64,000 bases of DNA from CAYWNA01 sp964459305 (GTDB taxonomy: Bacteria > Planctomycetota > Planctomycetia > Pirellulales > Pirellulaceae): contig CAYWNA010000013.1 in the NCBI GenBank assembly GCA_964459305.1, forward strand, positions 1-64,000. Direction: 5' to 3'. The notes beneath the pieces were generated by a model that ran no database searches, was not told where the DNA came from, and saw only the letters and a list, made by a program, of their open reading frames with translations. The translations under genes were made by a program, and so were the position numbers. Shown here one piece after another: positions 7,538 through 16,110 of the stretch (its first letter is position 1; every line of letters begins with the position of its first letter).

Positions 7538-9697
7538 TCAATTGAATTTCGGTTTCTGCTTCTGGATCCCGTGTTTTCGCATCTTGCCGTAAAGTGTCGT
7601 GGGCTTTAGCTCCAGTTTGGCCGCTGCGCCATTAGGGCCGTAGATCGTCCCGCCGCATTTTTCCAGGGCTATGATGATGGCTTGCCGTTCAACTTCGGCC
7701 AAAGGAACCAACCTGCCTTCCGCCGCATCGCTGCGGCCCGCCGAGTCGGCGAGCCACGTGGCATCGATCTCCAGGGTGTCGCCGACACTGACGATCATCG
7801 CCCGTTCGACAATATTCTCCAGCTCTCGTACATTGCCCGGCCAATCATAGCTCATCAGTAACTCCATCGTTCGACGATTGACCCGCGTGATTTCTGTGTC
7901 CATTCGTCGGGAGAAACGGCCGATGAAGTGATTGATCAGGGATGGAATGTCTTCGCGCCGGTCGCGCAGCGGAGGCACGTGGATGGGAAACACGTTCAGG
8001 CGGTAGAAGAGATCCTCGCGGAAGTGGGATTCTTTGACGTGCTTGCTGAGATCGCGGTTGGTTGCTGCGATTACCCGCACGTCCACATTGATCGGTTCAT
8101 TGCCGCCGACCCTTTCAATGACACGCTCCTGGAGCACACGCAACAGCATGATCTGAGTCTCCGCCGGGACTTCGGCGATTTCGTCCAGGAAGATGCTGCC
8201 GCGCTGGGCGACCTCGAAACGGCCGCGCCGCTGCTTCGAGGCTCCCGTGAACGCGCCGGCTTCGTGCCCGAATAGCTCGCTGGTGATGATACCTGGGGCA
8301 AGTGCCGCGCAGTTGACTTTCACCAGCAGACCGTCCTTCCGAAGGCTGAGGTCGTGAGTCGCTCTGGCAATCAGTTCCTTGCCCGTGCCGGTCTCACCAA
8401 GGATCAAGACGGTACTGTCAGTCTTGGCAACTTGCTGAATCGCGTGCCGCACTTTTTGCATTGCCCGGCTTTCGCCCACGATGTTTCCGAAGTCGTGAGT
8501 CGTCCTGATTTCGTCACGAAGATAGACATTCTGTTCTTCAAGCTGTGCTTTGAGCCGTGCGATCTCTCCATACGCCGATGCGTTGTCGAGCGCCGTTGCC
8601 AGTTGCTCGCATAGCTCGCCCAGCAGCACCAAATCCCACCGGTCCACTTCGTTTTCTTTCCGCGATGCGATTCCCAGAATGCCGAGGCTTTCGCCCCGGC
8701 AAACAAGCGGCAGATACACATAGGCGCGATAGCCTTGGTCGTAGAGACGTTGGTCTTCAGGGAATTGCCGCTCTTTGTCCAGGCAGCGAGCGACACGCGG
8801 AATCCCCCGCTCGATCACCCACTCGGCAGCCGAGCCGGGCAGGGCAAGCTGCGGGATGTCCACCCACTGTTTGTCGGTGGCACGAAAATCGATACCAAAG
8901 CCGTGACGCACTTTGTCGCGACTTTCGATCATGATCAGCGTCACACGATCGCAGCCGATCAGCTTGTTAATTTCCTCTGCGGCATGTTCGAACACTTGCT
9001 TGAGATCGAGACTCGAATTGACCATATTCCCCAACTCGACCAGCAAGCGATACCGCTCTTCCGACTTGCGAAGCTCAAGCGTCTGCCGATGCACTTCATC
9101 CTGCAGCTTGTCGAGGAAGCGATCTTTGATCTGATTTGCTTCGGCGAGTTCCTTATTGCGATCCTGCAACTGCACGATTAGCTGTGTCTTTTCGATGCTG
9201 ATCGCGATATGTCCGGCCAAGCCTCGAAGCAACACGGCATGTTCGTCGTGGTAGACGTCTTTGTCCCGGCTCGAAAAAAACACGACGCCGATGGGCTTGC
9301 CTTCGGCCACCAGCGGCAATGTCAAACTGGACCGCATGCCCTCCTTGACGATCAGGTTTGTTGAAGCAGAAGTCGGCTTGTTCGCCAGGTAGTCTTCCAG
9401 GTCGTTAATGACTCTCGGTTGGCCGCTTCGCAGCAATGGTTCCAGAGTCGAGCCCGCGATGTGTGCGGCGTAGCCGACCTTGAGCTCCAATTCGCCGTCG
9501 CTGCGGCAAGAAAGAACCCGCAGCACACCATCGTCGTCATCGAGCAGCGCGACGCCTATGCGGTTGAAAGGGACGATGCCGCGCAATTGGTGGTAGATCG
9601 AGTTGAATAGTTCCTCGAAGCTCCGGCCCATGTTCAGTTGCTCAAGCAACTGCTCAACCACGCGCTCGTAGCTTTGGCGGTCGATTAGAGGTTTCAT
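7538..9697 (-). CDS. Sigma-54-dependent transcriptional activator with two GAF domains (FhlA-like)
   Basis: 719 residues. Domain order: GAF sensor about 20-175, a short coiled linker 176-215, a second GAF about 216-375, then the AAA+ enhancer-binding ATPase about 400-640 and a Fis-type helix-turn-helix at the C-terminus (AAKLELKPTTLYGKMRKHG). Walker A is GETGTGKE (434-441), the sigma-54 contact loop is GAFTGA (481-486), and Walker B is SIFLDEIAE (501-509). All are intact, so it should open sigma-54 promoters in response to a small ligand or redox/gas signal sensed by the GAF domains. There is no receiver domain, so it is not a classic two-component regulator. The architecture matches FhlA, but the target genes cannot be told from this window. 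No strong ribosome binding site precedes the ATG. Confidence 0.92.
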   Translation of the reverse strand: MKPLIDRQSYERVVEQLLEQLNMGRSFEELFNSIYHQLRGIVPFNRIGVALLDDDDGVLRVLSCRSDGELELKVGYAAHIAGSTLEPLLRSGQPRVINDLEDYLANKPTSASTNLIVKEGMRSSLTLPLVAEGKPIGVVFFSSRDKDVYHDEHAVLLRGLAGHIAISIEKTQLIVQLQDRNKELAEANQIKDRFLDKLQDEVHRQTLELRKSEERYRLLVELGNMVNSSLDLKQVFEHAAEEINKLIGCDRVTLIMIESRDKVRHGFGIDFRATDKQWVDIPQLALPGSAAEWVIERGIPRVARCLDKERQFPEDQRLYDQGYRAYVYLPLVCRGESLGILGIASRKENEVDRWDLVLLGELCEQLATALDNASAYGEIARLKAQLEEQNVYLRDEIRTTHDFGNIVGESRAMQKVRHAIQQVAKTDSTVLILGETGTGKELIARATHDLSLRKDGLLVKVNCAALAPGIITSELFGHEAGAFTGASKQRRGRFEVAQRGSIFLDEIAEVPAETQIMLLRVLQERVIERVGGNEPINVDVRVIAATNRDLSKHVKESHFREDLFYRLNVFPIHVPPLRDRREDIPSLINHFIGRFSRRMDTEITRVNRRTMELLMSYDWPGNVRELENIVERAMIVSVGDTLEIDATWLADSAGRSDAAEGRLVPLAEVERQAIIIALEKCGGTIYGPNGAAAKLELKPTTLYGKMRKHGIQKQKPKFN

Positions 9698-10170
9698 TTC
9701 ACTTTTTCATCGCAACCATATTTCGTGATTCATCTGCATAGTGCCACTCCCATTATAGGCCGATGTTGTGCGTTTGACAGTCGCTGGCAGGTCATTCTCG
9801 CGGCACGAGGCAGCCCCAACTGATGACAATGCAAGTCGTTCTGTATCAATTAGTTGGCACAGGTGTGACAATCCGTCTAGACGTTTCTTGGCCCACGGCT
9901 GGCGGGGACATGGCGCCTTGTGGAGCAACATGCGTCGGCAGTCAGCAACGAAATATGGTCAGTCCTTTGAGCGGGAACACCGCTTTGCCGCCACCAGCAA
10001 GCCGTTTCATACGGCCGTAAGTCTTTTTAGATCCACTGTTTGTGACGATTGGGCGATGCCTATCACGTTCTGTTGGTCCAGCCTTTGCATTGGAGGATGT
10101 CAAGGAAAACGTCGCCAGAATAGAGCGGCGATTCAGTTCCCGTGCGTTGAAGCATCAAAGGGCCAAGGAC
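9698..10170. other. Divergent intergenic region
   Basis: About 470 bases between the divergently read sigma-54 activator and the sigma-70 family gene, so it should carry both promoters. One more copy of the CAACGAAATATGGTC motif occurs near 9948-9962, matching the copy near 7320. I could not identify a convincing sigma-54 promoter. Confidence 0.5.
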
Positions 10171-11148
10171 ATGATCAACTTATGTGACGACATCGAAGCC
10201 CCCGCAGACTATTGCTCGACAGAGAGCCAGACGAGACGGCGGCGCAGTCGTCATCGCGCCGAAACGGCCGAGCGTGCACGTCGCGTCCTGGATAAGGAAT
10301 TGGGCTTTATTTATCACACGAGCTTCGACGCGCCCGATGCAGACGAGGTCATCCTTACGCCACCGTCAAAAATGAACCGGGCAAGTGAGGGGCCTCGGAA
10401 AGCGCCGAAGGACGTCCGAGAAACGAATGCATACGTGGCCAGCCTATACGAGGTCCCGCTGCTGACGAAGGACGAGGAGGTTCATCTCTTTCGCAAAATG
10501 AACTACCTGAAGTTCCGCGCCCATCGCTTGCGGCAGAAGCTGGATCCGAGCAAGGCCAGACGGAAGGAAGTCGAGGAGATCGAGCGGCTGTGGAGCCAGG
10601 CACTGGAGACGAGGGATAGCGTTGTCAGAGCCAACCTGCGTCTGGTGTTCTCGCTGGCAAAACGCCATGTAGGCGCTGCGGGCAAGACATTCGAGGAACT
10701 GGTCAGCGACGGTAACGTCATCCTGATTCGTGCCGTTGATGGATTTGATTTTGCTCGTGGCACGAAGTTCAGTACTTACGCCACATGGGCGGTCATGCGA
10801 AGCTTCTTCGCTGCCATCAACAAGGAACAGAAACATCGAAACCGTTTTTCTACTGGACTAGATCCTCTCCTCGGTGATATCACGGACGGCAATGAGCCGG
10901 CGGCGGTAGACACGTTGCCTGATCTACGGGCCTTGGTGGGTCAGTTCGTAGACACGTTGGACGAGCGAGAAGCTTGGATTATCACCGCGCGGTTCGGACT
11001 GAGCAAAGGCAGCGACCCGCAAACGCTCACCCGAATCGGTCAGCAGCTTGGCGTCAGCAAAGAGCGTGTTCGTCAACTTGCGCTGCGTGCCATGGGAAAA
11101 ATGAGGTCATTCGCTGCTGAACAGGGAATCGACCCGCCGCACAGCTAG
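10171..11148 (+). CDS. Sigma-70 family RNA polymerase sigma factor (non-ECF, planctomycete type)
   Basis: 325 residues from the ATG at 10171. Region 1.2-like LLTKDEEVHLFRKMNYLKF is followed by regions 2.1-2.4 (RANLRLVFSLAKRHV, FEELVSDGNVILIRAVDGFD, GTKFSTYATWAVMRSFFAAI) and by region 4 with a helix-turn-helix (LTRIGQQLGVSKERVRQLA). The part between regions 2 and 4 is short, so region 3 is reduced compared with RpoD. It is an alternative sigma factor of the sigma-70 group. The open frame extends 43 codons upstream, but AAAGGG eight bases before 10171 supports this start. Region 2 has unusual replacements (VSDGNVILIRAV in place of the common EGNIGLMRAV; AVMRSFFAAI in place of W.I.RAI.R.I), so promoter specificity may differ. 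Targets unknown. Confidence 0.9.
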   Translation: MINLCDDIEAPADYCSTESQTRRRRSRHRAETAERARRVLDKELGFIYHTSFDAPDADEVILTPPSKMNRASEGPRKAPKDVRETNAYVASLYEVPLLTKDEEVHLFRKMNYLKFRAHRLRQKLDPSKARRKEVEEIERLWSQALETRDSVVRANLRLVFSLAKRHVGAAGKTFEELVSDGNVILIRAVDGFDFARGTKFSTYATWAVMRSFFAAINKEQKHRNRFSTGLDPLLGDITDGNEPAAVDTLPDLRALVGQFVDTLDEREAWIITARFGLSKGSDPQTLTRIGQQLGVSKERVRQLALRAMGKMRSFAAEQGIDPPHS

Positions 11149-11167
11149 GAAGAAAGAGGAGGATACT

Positions 11168-11485
11168 ATGACGGCTGCGACCGTGGAAGAACTGAGAGTC
11201 AAGAAATGCAAGCCATGCGAAGGTGGAGTGCCTCTGGTTCCGCGCGAGGACGCGGAAGATGTACTGGCAAGTCTGCCGGGATGGACACTCAGCGACGATG
11301 GCAAATGCATCCGTCGCGAGTGGCTCGCCAAGAACTTCATGGCGGCCATGGACTTTTTTAACCAGGTGGCCGAACTGGCCGAAGACGAGGGTCATCGGGC
11401 TCACTGCAGCACCAAGCCAGATGACCATCGTGACTCGCCCTGGACGCCTTTGGTCAGTGCCCATGGGCGCGACTCGTGGCAATGA
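11168..11485 (+). pseudogene. Pterin-4a-carbinolamine dehydratase-like gene with a scrambled C-terminus
   Basis: 105 residues in the open frame. The first 70 residues look like a normal PCD/PhhB protein (LASLPGWTLSDDGKCIRREW, NFMAAMDFFNQVAELAEDEGH). After EDEGH the family should continue with an H-P-D-L-H type active-site stretch and a WTHA-GGL-ENDF block. Instead the frame reads HRAHCSTKPDDHRDSPWTPL and stops. The DNA still hints at the expected end (GACTCGTGGCAATGAAAGCG resembles a DFVAMKA coding stretch in another frame), so several small indels seem to have destroyed the active site. The gene follows the sigma factor by 19 bases and has a good AAAGAGGAGG ribosome binding site. A divergent functional protein is possible but unlikely. 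Confidence 0.7.
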
Positions 11486-11634
11486 AAGCGCACGCCCAGT
11501 CGGTAACAACGGGCCTGTCGGGCTGAAGCATACGGGATAGCATCCGCGTAGGACACGCGTTATGCTGCCTGCGAGTCTGTGAACCGACTCCGAACTGCGT
11601 CAGCCAATCGAGAAGGAGGCTCGAACGAATTGCT

Positions 11635-12963
11635 ATGGGCGGCACACTTGATGACCAGACCGGCGTGCCGATGGACCGACGACTCATCGTCTTTACGCGT
11701 TACCCAGAACCCGGCAAGACCAAGACAAGGCTCATCCCTACCTTGGGTGCCGAAGCTGCCGCCTCACTGCAAAGTGAAATGACTCGGCACATTCTCGATG
11801 TCGCTCGCCAACTCTCCGCTCGCATCTCTTTGGCACTGGAGATTCGCTTCGAAGGCGGTGATCGAGAGCGAATGGAGGCACGCTTCGGCAGCGAATTTCT
11901 CTATCGGCCGCAGGGTACGGGAGACCTCGGCTGCCGCTTGCAGCGAGCCTTCGCTGAGGCGTCGTCTGGCGACGTGGATCGAGTTGTCGTCGTCGGGGCC
12001 GATTGTCCGGACATCACGGCTGAATTGCTCGAAGAGACGTTTGAGCAGCTTTCCACGAAAGACCTTGTCGTTGGACCTGCCAGCGATGGAGGTTATTACC
12101 TGATCGGTTTGCGGCAACCCGCGCCTGAGTTGTTTACCGGCGTTTCCTGGGGCAGCGATCAAGTTCTTGAACAGACGTTATGCCGAGCCCAGCAGCTATC
12201 CTTGGAAGTCGGTTTACTCAGGACTCTCTCTGACGTAGATCGTCCCGATGACTTGGCCGTATGGCATCGTGCGAAACGTTTGTCTTCGGTCGCGCCCACA
12301 ACGCAGATTTCCGTCATTATTCCGACCCTCAACGAGGCGGAATACCTTCCTCATGCTCTGGGCAGTTTGCGCGATGCCGAGAACGTGGAGGCCATCGTTG
12401 TCGATGGCGGAAGCACTGATGGAACGCCCGATGAAGCGAAGAGAAGAGATTGTCGCGTGCTTCACTCGCCAGTTGGTCGAGCCCTTCAAATGAACGCCGC
12501 CGCCCGCGGGGCAAGCGGGGCCGTGCTGCTGTTCCTGCATGCCGACACCCGGCTTCCGCCCGGGTTCGACTCGGCGTTGCTGGCAGCGATCCAGGAGCCC
12601 GGCGTGGTGGGCGGCGCCTTTCGCCTGCACATCGACGCTCCCGGTTTGTCTCTTCGAGCGATTGAGCGGGCTGTGAACATCAGGTCTCGCCTCCTGCAGA
12701 TGCCTTACGGTGATCAGGGCATCTTTGTCCGAAGTGAGACGTTCCATGAGGTGGGCGGCTTCCCGGCACTGCCCGTCATGGAGGATTTCGAGTTCGTCCG
12801 GCGGCTTCGCCGTCGGGGCCGCATTCGGATCGTGTCCCTCCCGGTGACGACCTCCGGTCGCCGTTGGCAAGAGTTAGGCCCCTGGCGCACCACCTGGATC
12901 AATCAGAAAGTTATCCTGGGCTACTATCTTGGCGTTTCGCCAGAGCGGCTAGCCCGGTGGTAA
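11635..12963 (+). CDS. Fused TIGR04282-type (DUF2064) and TIGR04283-type glycosyltransferase
   Basis: 442 residues with two nucleotide-sugar-binding modules. Residues about 15-215 are a DUF2064/TIGR04282 module (LIVFTRYPEPGKTKTRL, VVVVGADCPDIT, LVVGPASDGGYYLIGL). Residues about 225-442 are a family 2 glycosyltransferase of the TIGR04283 type (ISVIIPTLNEAEYLPHAL, VVDGGSTDGT, LFLHADTRLP, PYGDQGIFVR). These two types are usually separate neighbouring genes and have been linked to arsenosugar biosynthesis; here they are one polypeptide. An AAGGAGG lies 15 bases before 11635, which is long; an internal ATG at 11671 (MDRRLIVFTRYPEPG) matches the family start better but has no ribosome binding site. 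Cytoplasmic or membrane-peripheral. The substrate is not shown by the sequence. Confidence 0.88.
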   Translation: MGGTLDDQTGVPMDRRLIVFTRYPEPGKTKTRLIPTLGAEAAASLQSEMTRHILDVARQLSARISLALEIRFEGGDRERMEARFGSEFLYRPQGTGDLGCRLQRAFAEASSGDVDRVVVVGADCPDITAELLEETFEQLSTKDLVVGPASDGGYYLIGLRQPAPELFTGVSWGSDQVLEQTLCRAQQLSLEVGLLRTLSDVDRPDDLAVWHRAKRLSSVAPTTQISVIIPTLNEAEYLPHALGSLRDAENVEAIVVDGGSTDGTPDEAKRRDCRVLHSPVGRALQMNAAARGASGAVLLFLHADTRLPPGFDSALLAAIQEPGVVGGAFRLHIDAPGLSLRAIERAVNIRSRLLQMPYGDQGIFVRSETFHEVGGFPALPVMEDFEFVRRLRRRGRIRIVSLPVTTSGRRWQELGPWRTTWINQKVILGYYLGVSPERLARW

Positions 12964-13560
12964 GCAGGTTGGAGCGGTGTATTCGCCCTCAAGACATGGC
13001 GTCTTATGTGGCCTGCTCGCAACTTCAATCGGGCCTAGGCGCAGGAGAGAGTTGGTAGCTGAATTCGCGCGTGAGCCGCAGGGCTTGCGAGCTTAGTCGT
13101 GGGTCGGCGAAAGCCGACTCACTATAAACGGTGAGGTCGCTTCGGCGGCCAAAGCCTACCTGGGCGGGTCCGTACCTGTCCAGAACTTGTTTCTCGAACT
13201 TCATGATAGGAGGTATGCAGCTAGTGCCACCCTAAAAAGTGGTAGCGAAGGAGCCAGGAAACAAGACCTGGGGAGGAAGCACGTTTCGGCCTCGGCGGAG
13301 TGCCAGCCACCGCGAATCCAGCTACGAGTTCTGTCAACGAATCCTTGCCCCCCAAACCCGTTCCAGCGCCCGATTCCGCAGTCCAGAGCGCGATGGCGGC
13401 CACTCTGGTGCGCAGGAGCGACACCTGTCCTGGAGTCGCGGCCCGTTTCTGTCGAAAAGCACTTTTGGATCACTAGGCGAATGGTCCTGCGGTCATTAAA
13501 CTGGCAAGACTAGGCAAAACAGACGGAATACGGCCTTTTGCGGGACCGGGAGCGACAACA
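12964..13560. other. Intergenic region with inverted-repeat element
   Basis: About 600 bases without a supported gene. Between 13055 and 13325 the arms GTAGCTGAATTCGCG and CGCGAATCCAGCTAC face each other about 240 bases apart, and inside is a hairpin with a GAAA tetraloop (GTGGGTCGGC / GCCGACTCAC, 13104-13127). After the right arm, about 25 further bases (to about 13350) resemble those after copy 1 near 7468. Confidence 0.6.
13055..13325. repeat. Possible miniature element with GTAGCTG terminal inverted repeats
   Basis: The left end (13055-13069) and the right end (13311-13325) are inverted copies with one mismatch in 15. They enclose 241 bases with no coding signal. This could be a copy of the palindromic repeat opened by an insertion, or a MITE-like element. 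No target-site duplication was evident. Confidence 0.5.
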
Positions 13561-14235
13561 ATGAGTGGTCAATTCGGCGCACTCTATACATCCGCTGCTT
13601 TGCGATCTCCCAGCGAAGAATATGCCGGAGCGGCAACTCACGGATTCGGGCTGGCGGCGAGCATTGCCGGAGCCATAACGCTGGTGACCGTCGCGGTATC
13701 CAGCGGTGATCCCGTGTGCGTCGTCGGCTGCAGCTTCTACGCGGCAACGCTCGTGGCGGTGTATGCGGCCTCGACGCTTTCGCACGTGTATCTGCCGGAA
13801 AGACTGAATCACCTGTTTCGGATCCTTGACCAGGGATTCATCTATTTGCTGATCGTAGGGACTTTCACTCCGTTCGTTCTGACGTACCTGAGAACGCCCT
13901 TTTGGCTCTCTTTCTACGCCGTCGTTTTGGCTGTCGCTGTCGGCGGGTTCTTGTCCAAGACCGTGTTCGCCTACCGCGTGGAAGACTCGGCCGTCTGGTT
14001 GTACGTCGCGCTTGGCTGGGGCGAGGCCATTGCCTTCATCCCCATGCTGGAGCTTGTTCCAACGGAGGGCTTGTGCTGGATTGTCGCAGGCGGGCTGTGC
14101 TACACGATCGGCGTCGTATTCCTGGTGCTCGATATCCGCCGGTATCATTTCCACGCAATCTGGCACGTAATGGTGATCGCGGGCAGTGCGTGCCATTACG
14201 TAGCCATTCTGCGATTTGTGGCTTGGGGGCCGTAG
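13561..14235 (+). CDS. Hemolysin III family (PAQR/TrhA-like) integral membrane protein
   Basis: 224 residues, seven predicted hydrophobic segments. Family landmarks: EEYAGAATHGFGLAAS near the N-terminus, STLSHVYLP, DQGFIYLLIVGTFTPFVL and the C-terminal HAIWHVMVIAGSACHY with the metal-coordinating histidines (H75, the D90 region, and the two C-terminal histidines) preserved. Members are inner-membrane proteins of the PAQR superfamily implicated in membrane homeostasis; the hemolysin name is historical. The start follows a GGGACCGGGAGCGACAAC stretch. It stands alone, so context adds nothing. Confidence 0.92.
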   Translation: MSGQFGALYTSAALRSPSEEYAGAATHGFGLAASIAGAITLVTVAVSSGDPVCVVGCSFYAATLVAVYAASTLSHVYLPERLNHLFRILDQGFIYLLIVGTFTPFVLTYLRTPFWLSFYAVVLAVAVGGFLSKTVFAYRVEDSAVWLYVALGWGEAIAFIPMLELVPTEGLCWIVAGGLCYTIGVVFLVLDIRRYHFHAIWHVMVIAGSACHYVAILRFVAWGP

Positions 14236-14360
14236 AACGCCAGCTCCGATCGGAGCGAGACCTGGCGCGCAGCAACGATCGCTCTTACCCCGGCGATGTT
14301 CCTGGAAGCCAGAGATCCATCTTGAGGATGAGCAGGTACTGCACGCTGGCAGTGTTCCAA

Positions 14361-14406
14361 GGGGGGCGGAAATTACCCTCTGCAAGCCCTTCTGCCCCCG
14401 TTTTTT
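14361..14406 (+). terminator. Possible terminator after the hemolysin III family gene
   Basis: An imperfect GC-rich stem (GGGGGGCGGA at 14361-14370 against TCTGCCCCCG at 14391-14400) is followed by six T residues on the plus strand. The loop is about 20 bases and the pairing imperfect. A second palindrome without a T-run (GCTCCGATCGGAGC, about 14243-14256) sits just after the stop codon. Confidence 0.4.
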
Positions 14407-14494
14407 CCAGTGTTTCCCACCGTTTCCCAGTGTGAGCCACTTACACCCGTTTCAAGTTGTGTGAGGAATTGGGGGGCCGTTCTGGGCTGATACT

Positions 14495-14902
14495 CTATTT
14501 GCTTGACTTTCCATCCGTAGCCGCCCTCCTTCTCATAAGCTCTTCCCAGCGAGCCGGAGAGGGTGGGCCACCCAGAGGCACGTCATCTATGGCTACGTCT
14601 TTCAGGAGTGCTTCAACCTCTTCTAATGTCTGCTGCATGGTGGCGCGTGATGGGGCCTTCCGAAGTTCCTCGATGACCTGCTTCAATTCTTCGTTTTCCT
14701 TCCGCAATAAGTTCATTTCGTCCGCCATGTCTCGCATCTCTGCTATATCCCTCTCCCACACGTGCAGAATTATCCTATTGTCCCTTTCCAAGTCATAGAC
14801 CCTGAACCAACCTACACCGCAGGCCACAACCACAACGAACACCAGCAGCGTCCGCAAGCTGAATCGAAAAAATCGGCGTCTTGGGTTAGTTGTTTGGGTC
14901 AT
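14495..14902 (-). CDS. Small membrane-anchored coiled-coil protein with RFSLRTL anchor
   Basis: 135 residues from the ATG at 14902. The N-terminus is MTQTTNPRRRFFRFSLRTLL followed by one hydrophobic helix (about 17-32), then a charged heptad-like segment (about 40-85, EMRDMADEMNLLRKENEELKQ) likely to form a coiled coil. The RFSLRTL anchor is a recurrent planctomycete signature of unknown function. It starts 17 bases inside the end of the LRR gene before it, so translation is probably coupled. No enzymatic motif is seen; it is probably a cytoplasmic-membrane protein with a soluble coiled-coil domain. Confidence 0.75.
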   Translation of the reverse strand: MTQTTNPRRRFFRFSLRTLLVFVVVVACGVGWFRVYDLERDNRIILHVWERDIAEMRDMADEMNLLRKENEELKQVIEELRKAPSRATMQQTLEEVEALLKDVAIDDVPLGGPPSPARWEELMRRRAATDGKSSK

Positions 14903-15602
14903 CTCGGAATACCTCGCAATTCGGGAGAGCCTTCCGAAACTCCTCAATGCCTTCTTCAGTGACGTGTGCTTCATCGAGCACCAGATACTTGAGTCTCGTC
15001 AGCCCCTTGAGATTCTCTAGTCCCACATCCGAGATGTGCGTGGCGGTAAGGGCCAGCCATTCGAGTTGTGTCAGCCCTTTGAGATATTCGAGTCCGACAT
15101 CGGTGATTTGCGTTCCGAAAAAATCCAGCCTTTCGAGTTCTGTCAGCCCTGTGAGATGCTTGAGTCCGACATCGGTTACTTGCGTGCCGTCAAGACACAG
15201 CCATTCCATCCTTGTCATTTCCTTGAGATGTCCGAGTCCCGCATCGCCAAACTTTGTGTCGTAAAGATTGACTCCAGCGACATCCGAGAAGAAATCGTCA
15301 CCAACCAACTTTGTCAGCCATGCTGTGGCTGGCGGTTCCGGTTTCGCTATCGGAACCGAGAACTTGTCCACTTCGTAATCATACCTCACCCATCCCCCAG
15401 CCTCTTTTATCTTCTCAACCGCCTTTCTCTGCCGTTCAGCTTCTCGCAATTTTATGGCAAACCACCCCAACCCCACACTCAACAACACGACCACGACCAT
15501 CAGCGTCCGCAAGCTGAATCGAAATCGGCGTTTGGGGGTGGGGTCAGTTGCTTGGGTAAGGTTCGTGGTTGGGGTTGTTGGGTGGGTGGGAGGGTTCGTC
15601 AT
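14886..15602 (-). CDS. Membrane-anchored leucine-rich-repeat protein
   Basis: 238 residues from the ATG at 15602. After a Pro/Thr/Asn-rich leader comes KRRFRFSLRTLMVVVVLLSV, an anchor helix at about 25-47. From about 105 to 225 there are leucine-rich repeats of the planctomycete kind (GTQVTDVGLKHLTGLTELER, GTQITDVGLEYLKGLTQLEW, ATHISDVGLENLKGLTRLKY), each about 24 residues. These LRRs usually serve in protein-protein contacts; the partner is unknown. The first 55 codons are nearly identical in DNA to those of the gene upstream. Its start lies 59 bases inside that gene. Confidence 0.85.
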   Translation of the reverse strand: MTNPPTHPTTPTTNLTQATDPTPKRRFRFSLRTLMVVVVLLSVGLGWFAIKLREAERQRKAVEKIKEAGGWVRYDYEVDKFSVPIAKPEPPATAWLTKLVGDDFFSDVAGVNLYDTKFGDAGLGHLKEMTRMEWLCLDGTQVTDVGLKHLTGLTELERLDFFGTQITDVGLEYLKGLTQLEWLALTATHISDVGLENLKGLTRLKYLVLDEAHVTEEGIEEFRKALPNCEVFRDDPNN

Positions 15603-16110
15603 AAGAATGTATCTCACAATTCGGAAGCGATTGCCGAAGCTCCTCGATGCCTTCCTTTGTGACTTGCGTGTGAACTAGGTACAAATGCCTGAGTTTTGTC
15701 ATTTTCTTGAGACGCCGCATCCTATCATCAGCTACCGGCGTGTCGAAAATGCCCAGCGAATCGAGGTCTGGCAGTCCCACGAGATGTTCCAGACTGGCAT
15801 CGTCACCACGAAGATTGACGGTGACGACATCTGAGAAGAAATCTACACCAATCAGCCTCCTCAACCACGCTGGGGCTGGCAGTTTCGGCTTTTCTTGTCC
15901 ACGTAGATAAGACTCCCATTCGTAATCATACAAAACCCCTCCCCCCGATTCCTCAATCGCTTTTACTGCCTCTCGCTGCCTTCTGGCCTCTTGCATCTTG
16001 AAGGCAAACCACCCCAACCCAACGCTCAACAACACGACCACGACCATCAGCGTCCGCAAGCTGAATCGAAAAAATCGGCGTTTGGGGTTGGGGTTAGTTG
16101 TTTGGGTCAA
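15544..16110 (-). CDS. Membrane-anchored LRR-like protein with TTG start
   Basis: 188 residues when started at the TTG at 16110, giving (f)M-TQTTNPNPKRRFFRFSLRTL, which matches the ATG-initiated MTQTTNP start of the gene at 14902. The TTG overlaps the TGA stop of the preceding gene (TTGA), a classical coupling arrangement. After the anchor helix (about 22-43), the domain at 90-175 contains two or three degenerate leucine-rich repeats ending in TKEGIEELRQSLPNCEI, as in its downstream paralogue. The tail is Pro/Asn-rich (HPPNNPNHEPYPSN) and is encoded in DNA that also encodes the leader of the next gene in another frame. Confidence 0.75.
   Translation of the reverse strand: MTQTTNPNPKRRFFRFSLRTLMVVVVLLSVGLGWFAFKMQEARRQREAVKAIEESGGGVLYDYEWESYLRGQEKPKLPAPAWLRRLIGVDFFSDVVTVNLRGDDASLEHLVGLPDLDSLGIFDTPVADDRMRRLKKMTKLRHLYLVHTQVTKEGIEELRQSLPNCEIHSYDEPSHPPNNPNHEPYPSN

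Noticed and set aside
9855..9870. TGGCACAGGTGTGACA as a sigma-54 promoter
   Set aside because: The -24 half fits but the -12 half lacks the required GC; I do not call it.
13200..13360. Small protein genes in the 13.0-13.5 kb gap
   Set aside because: Frames there follow repeat DNA, give Arg/Pro/Ser-rich products and have no start signals.
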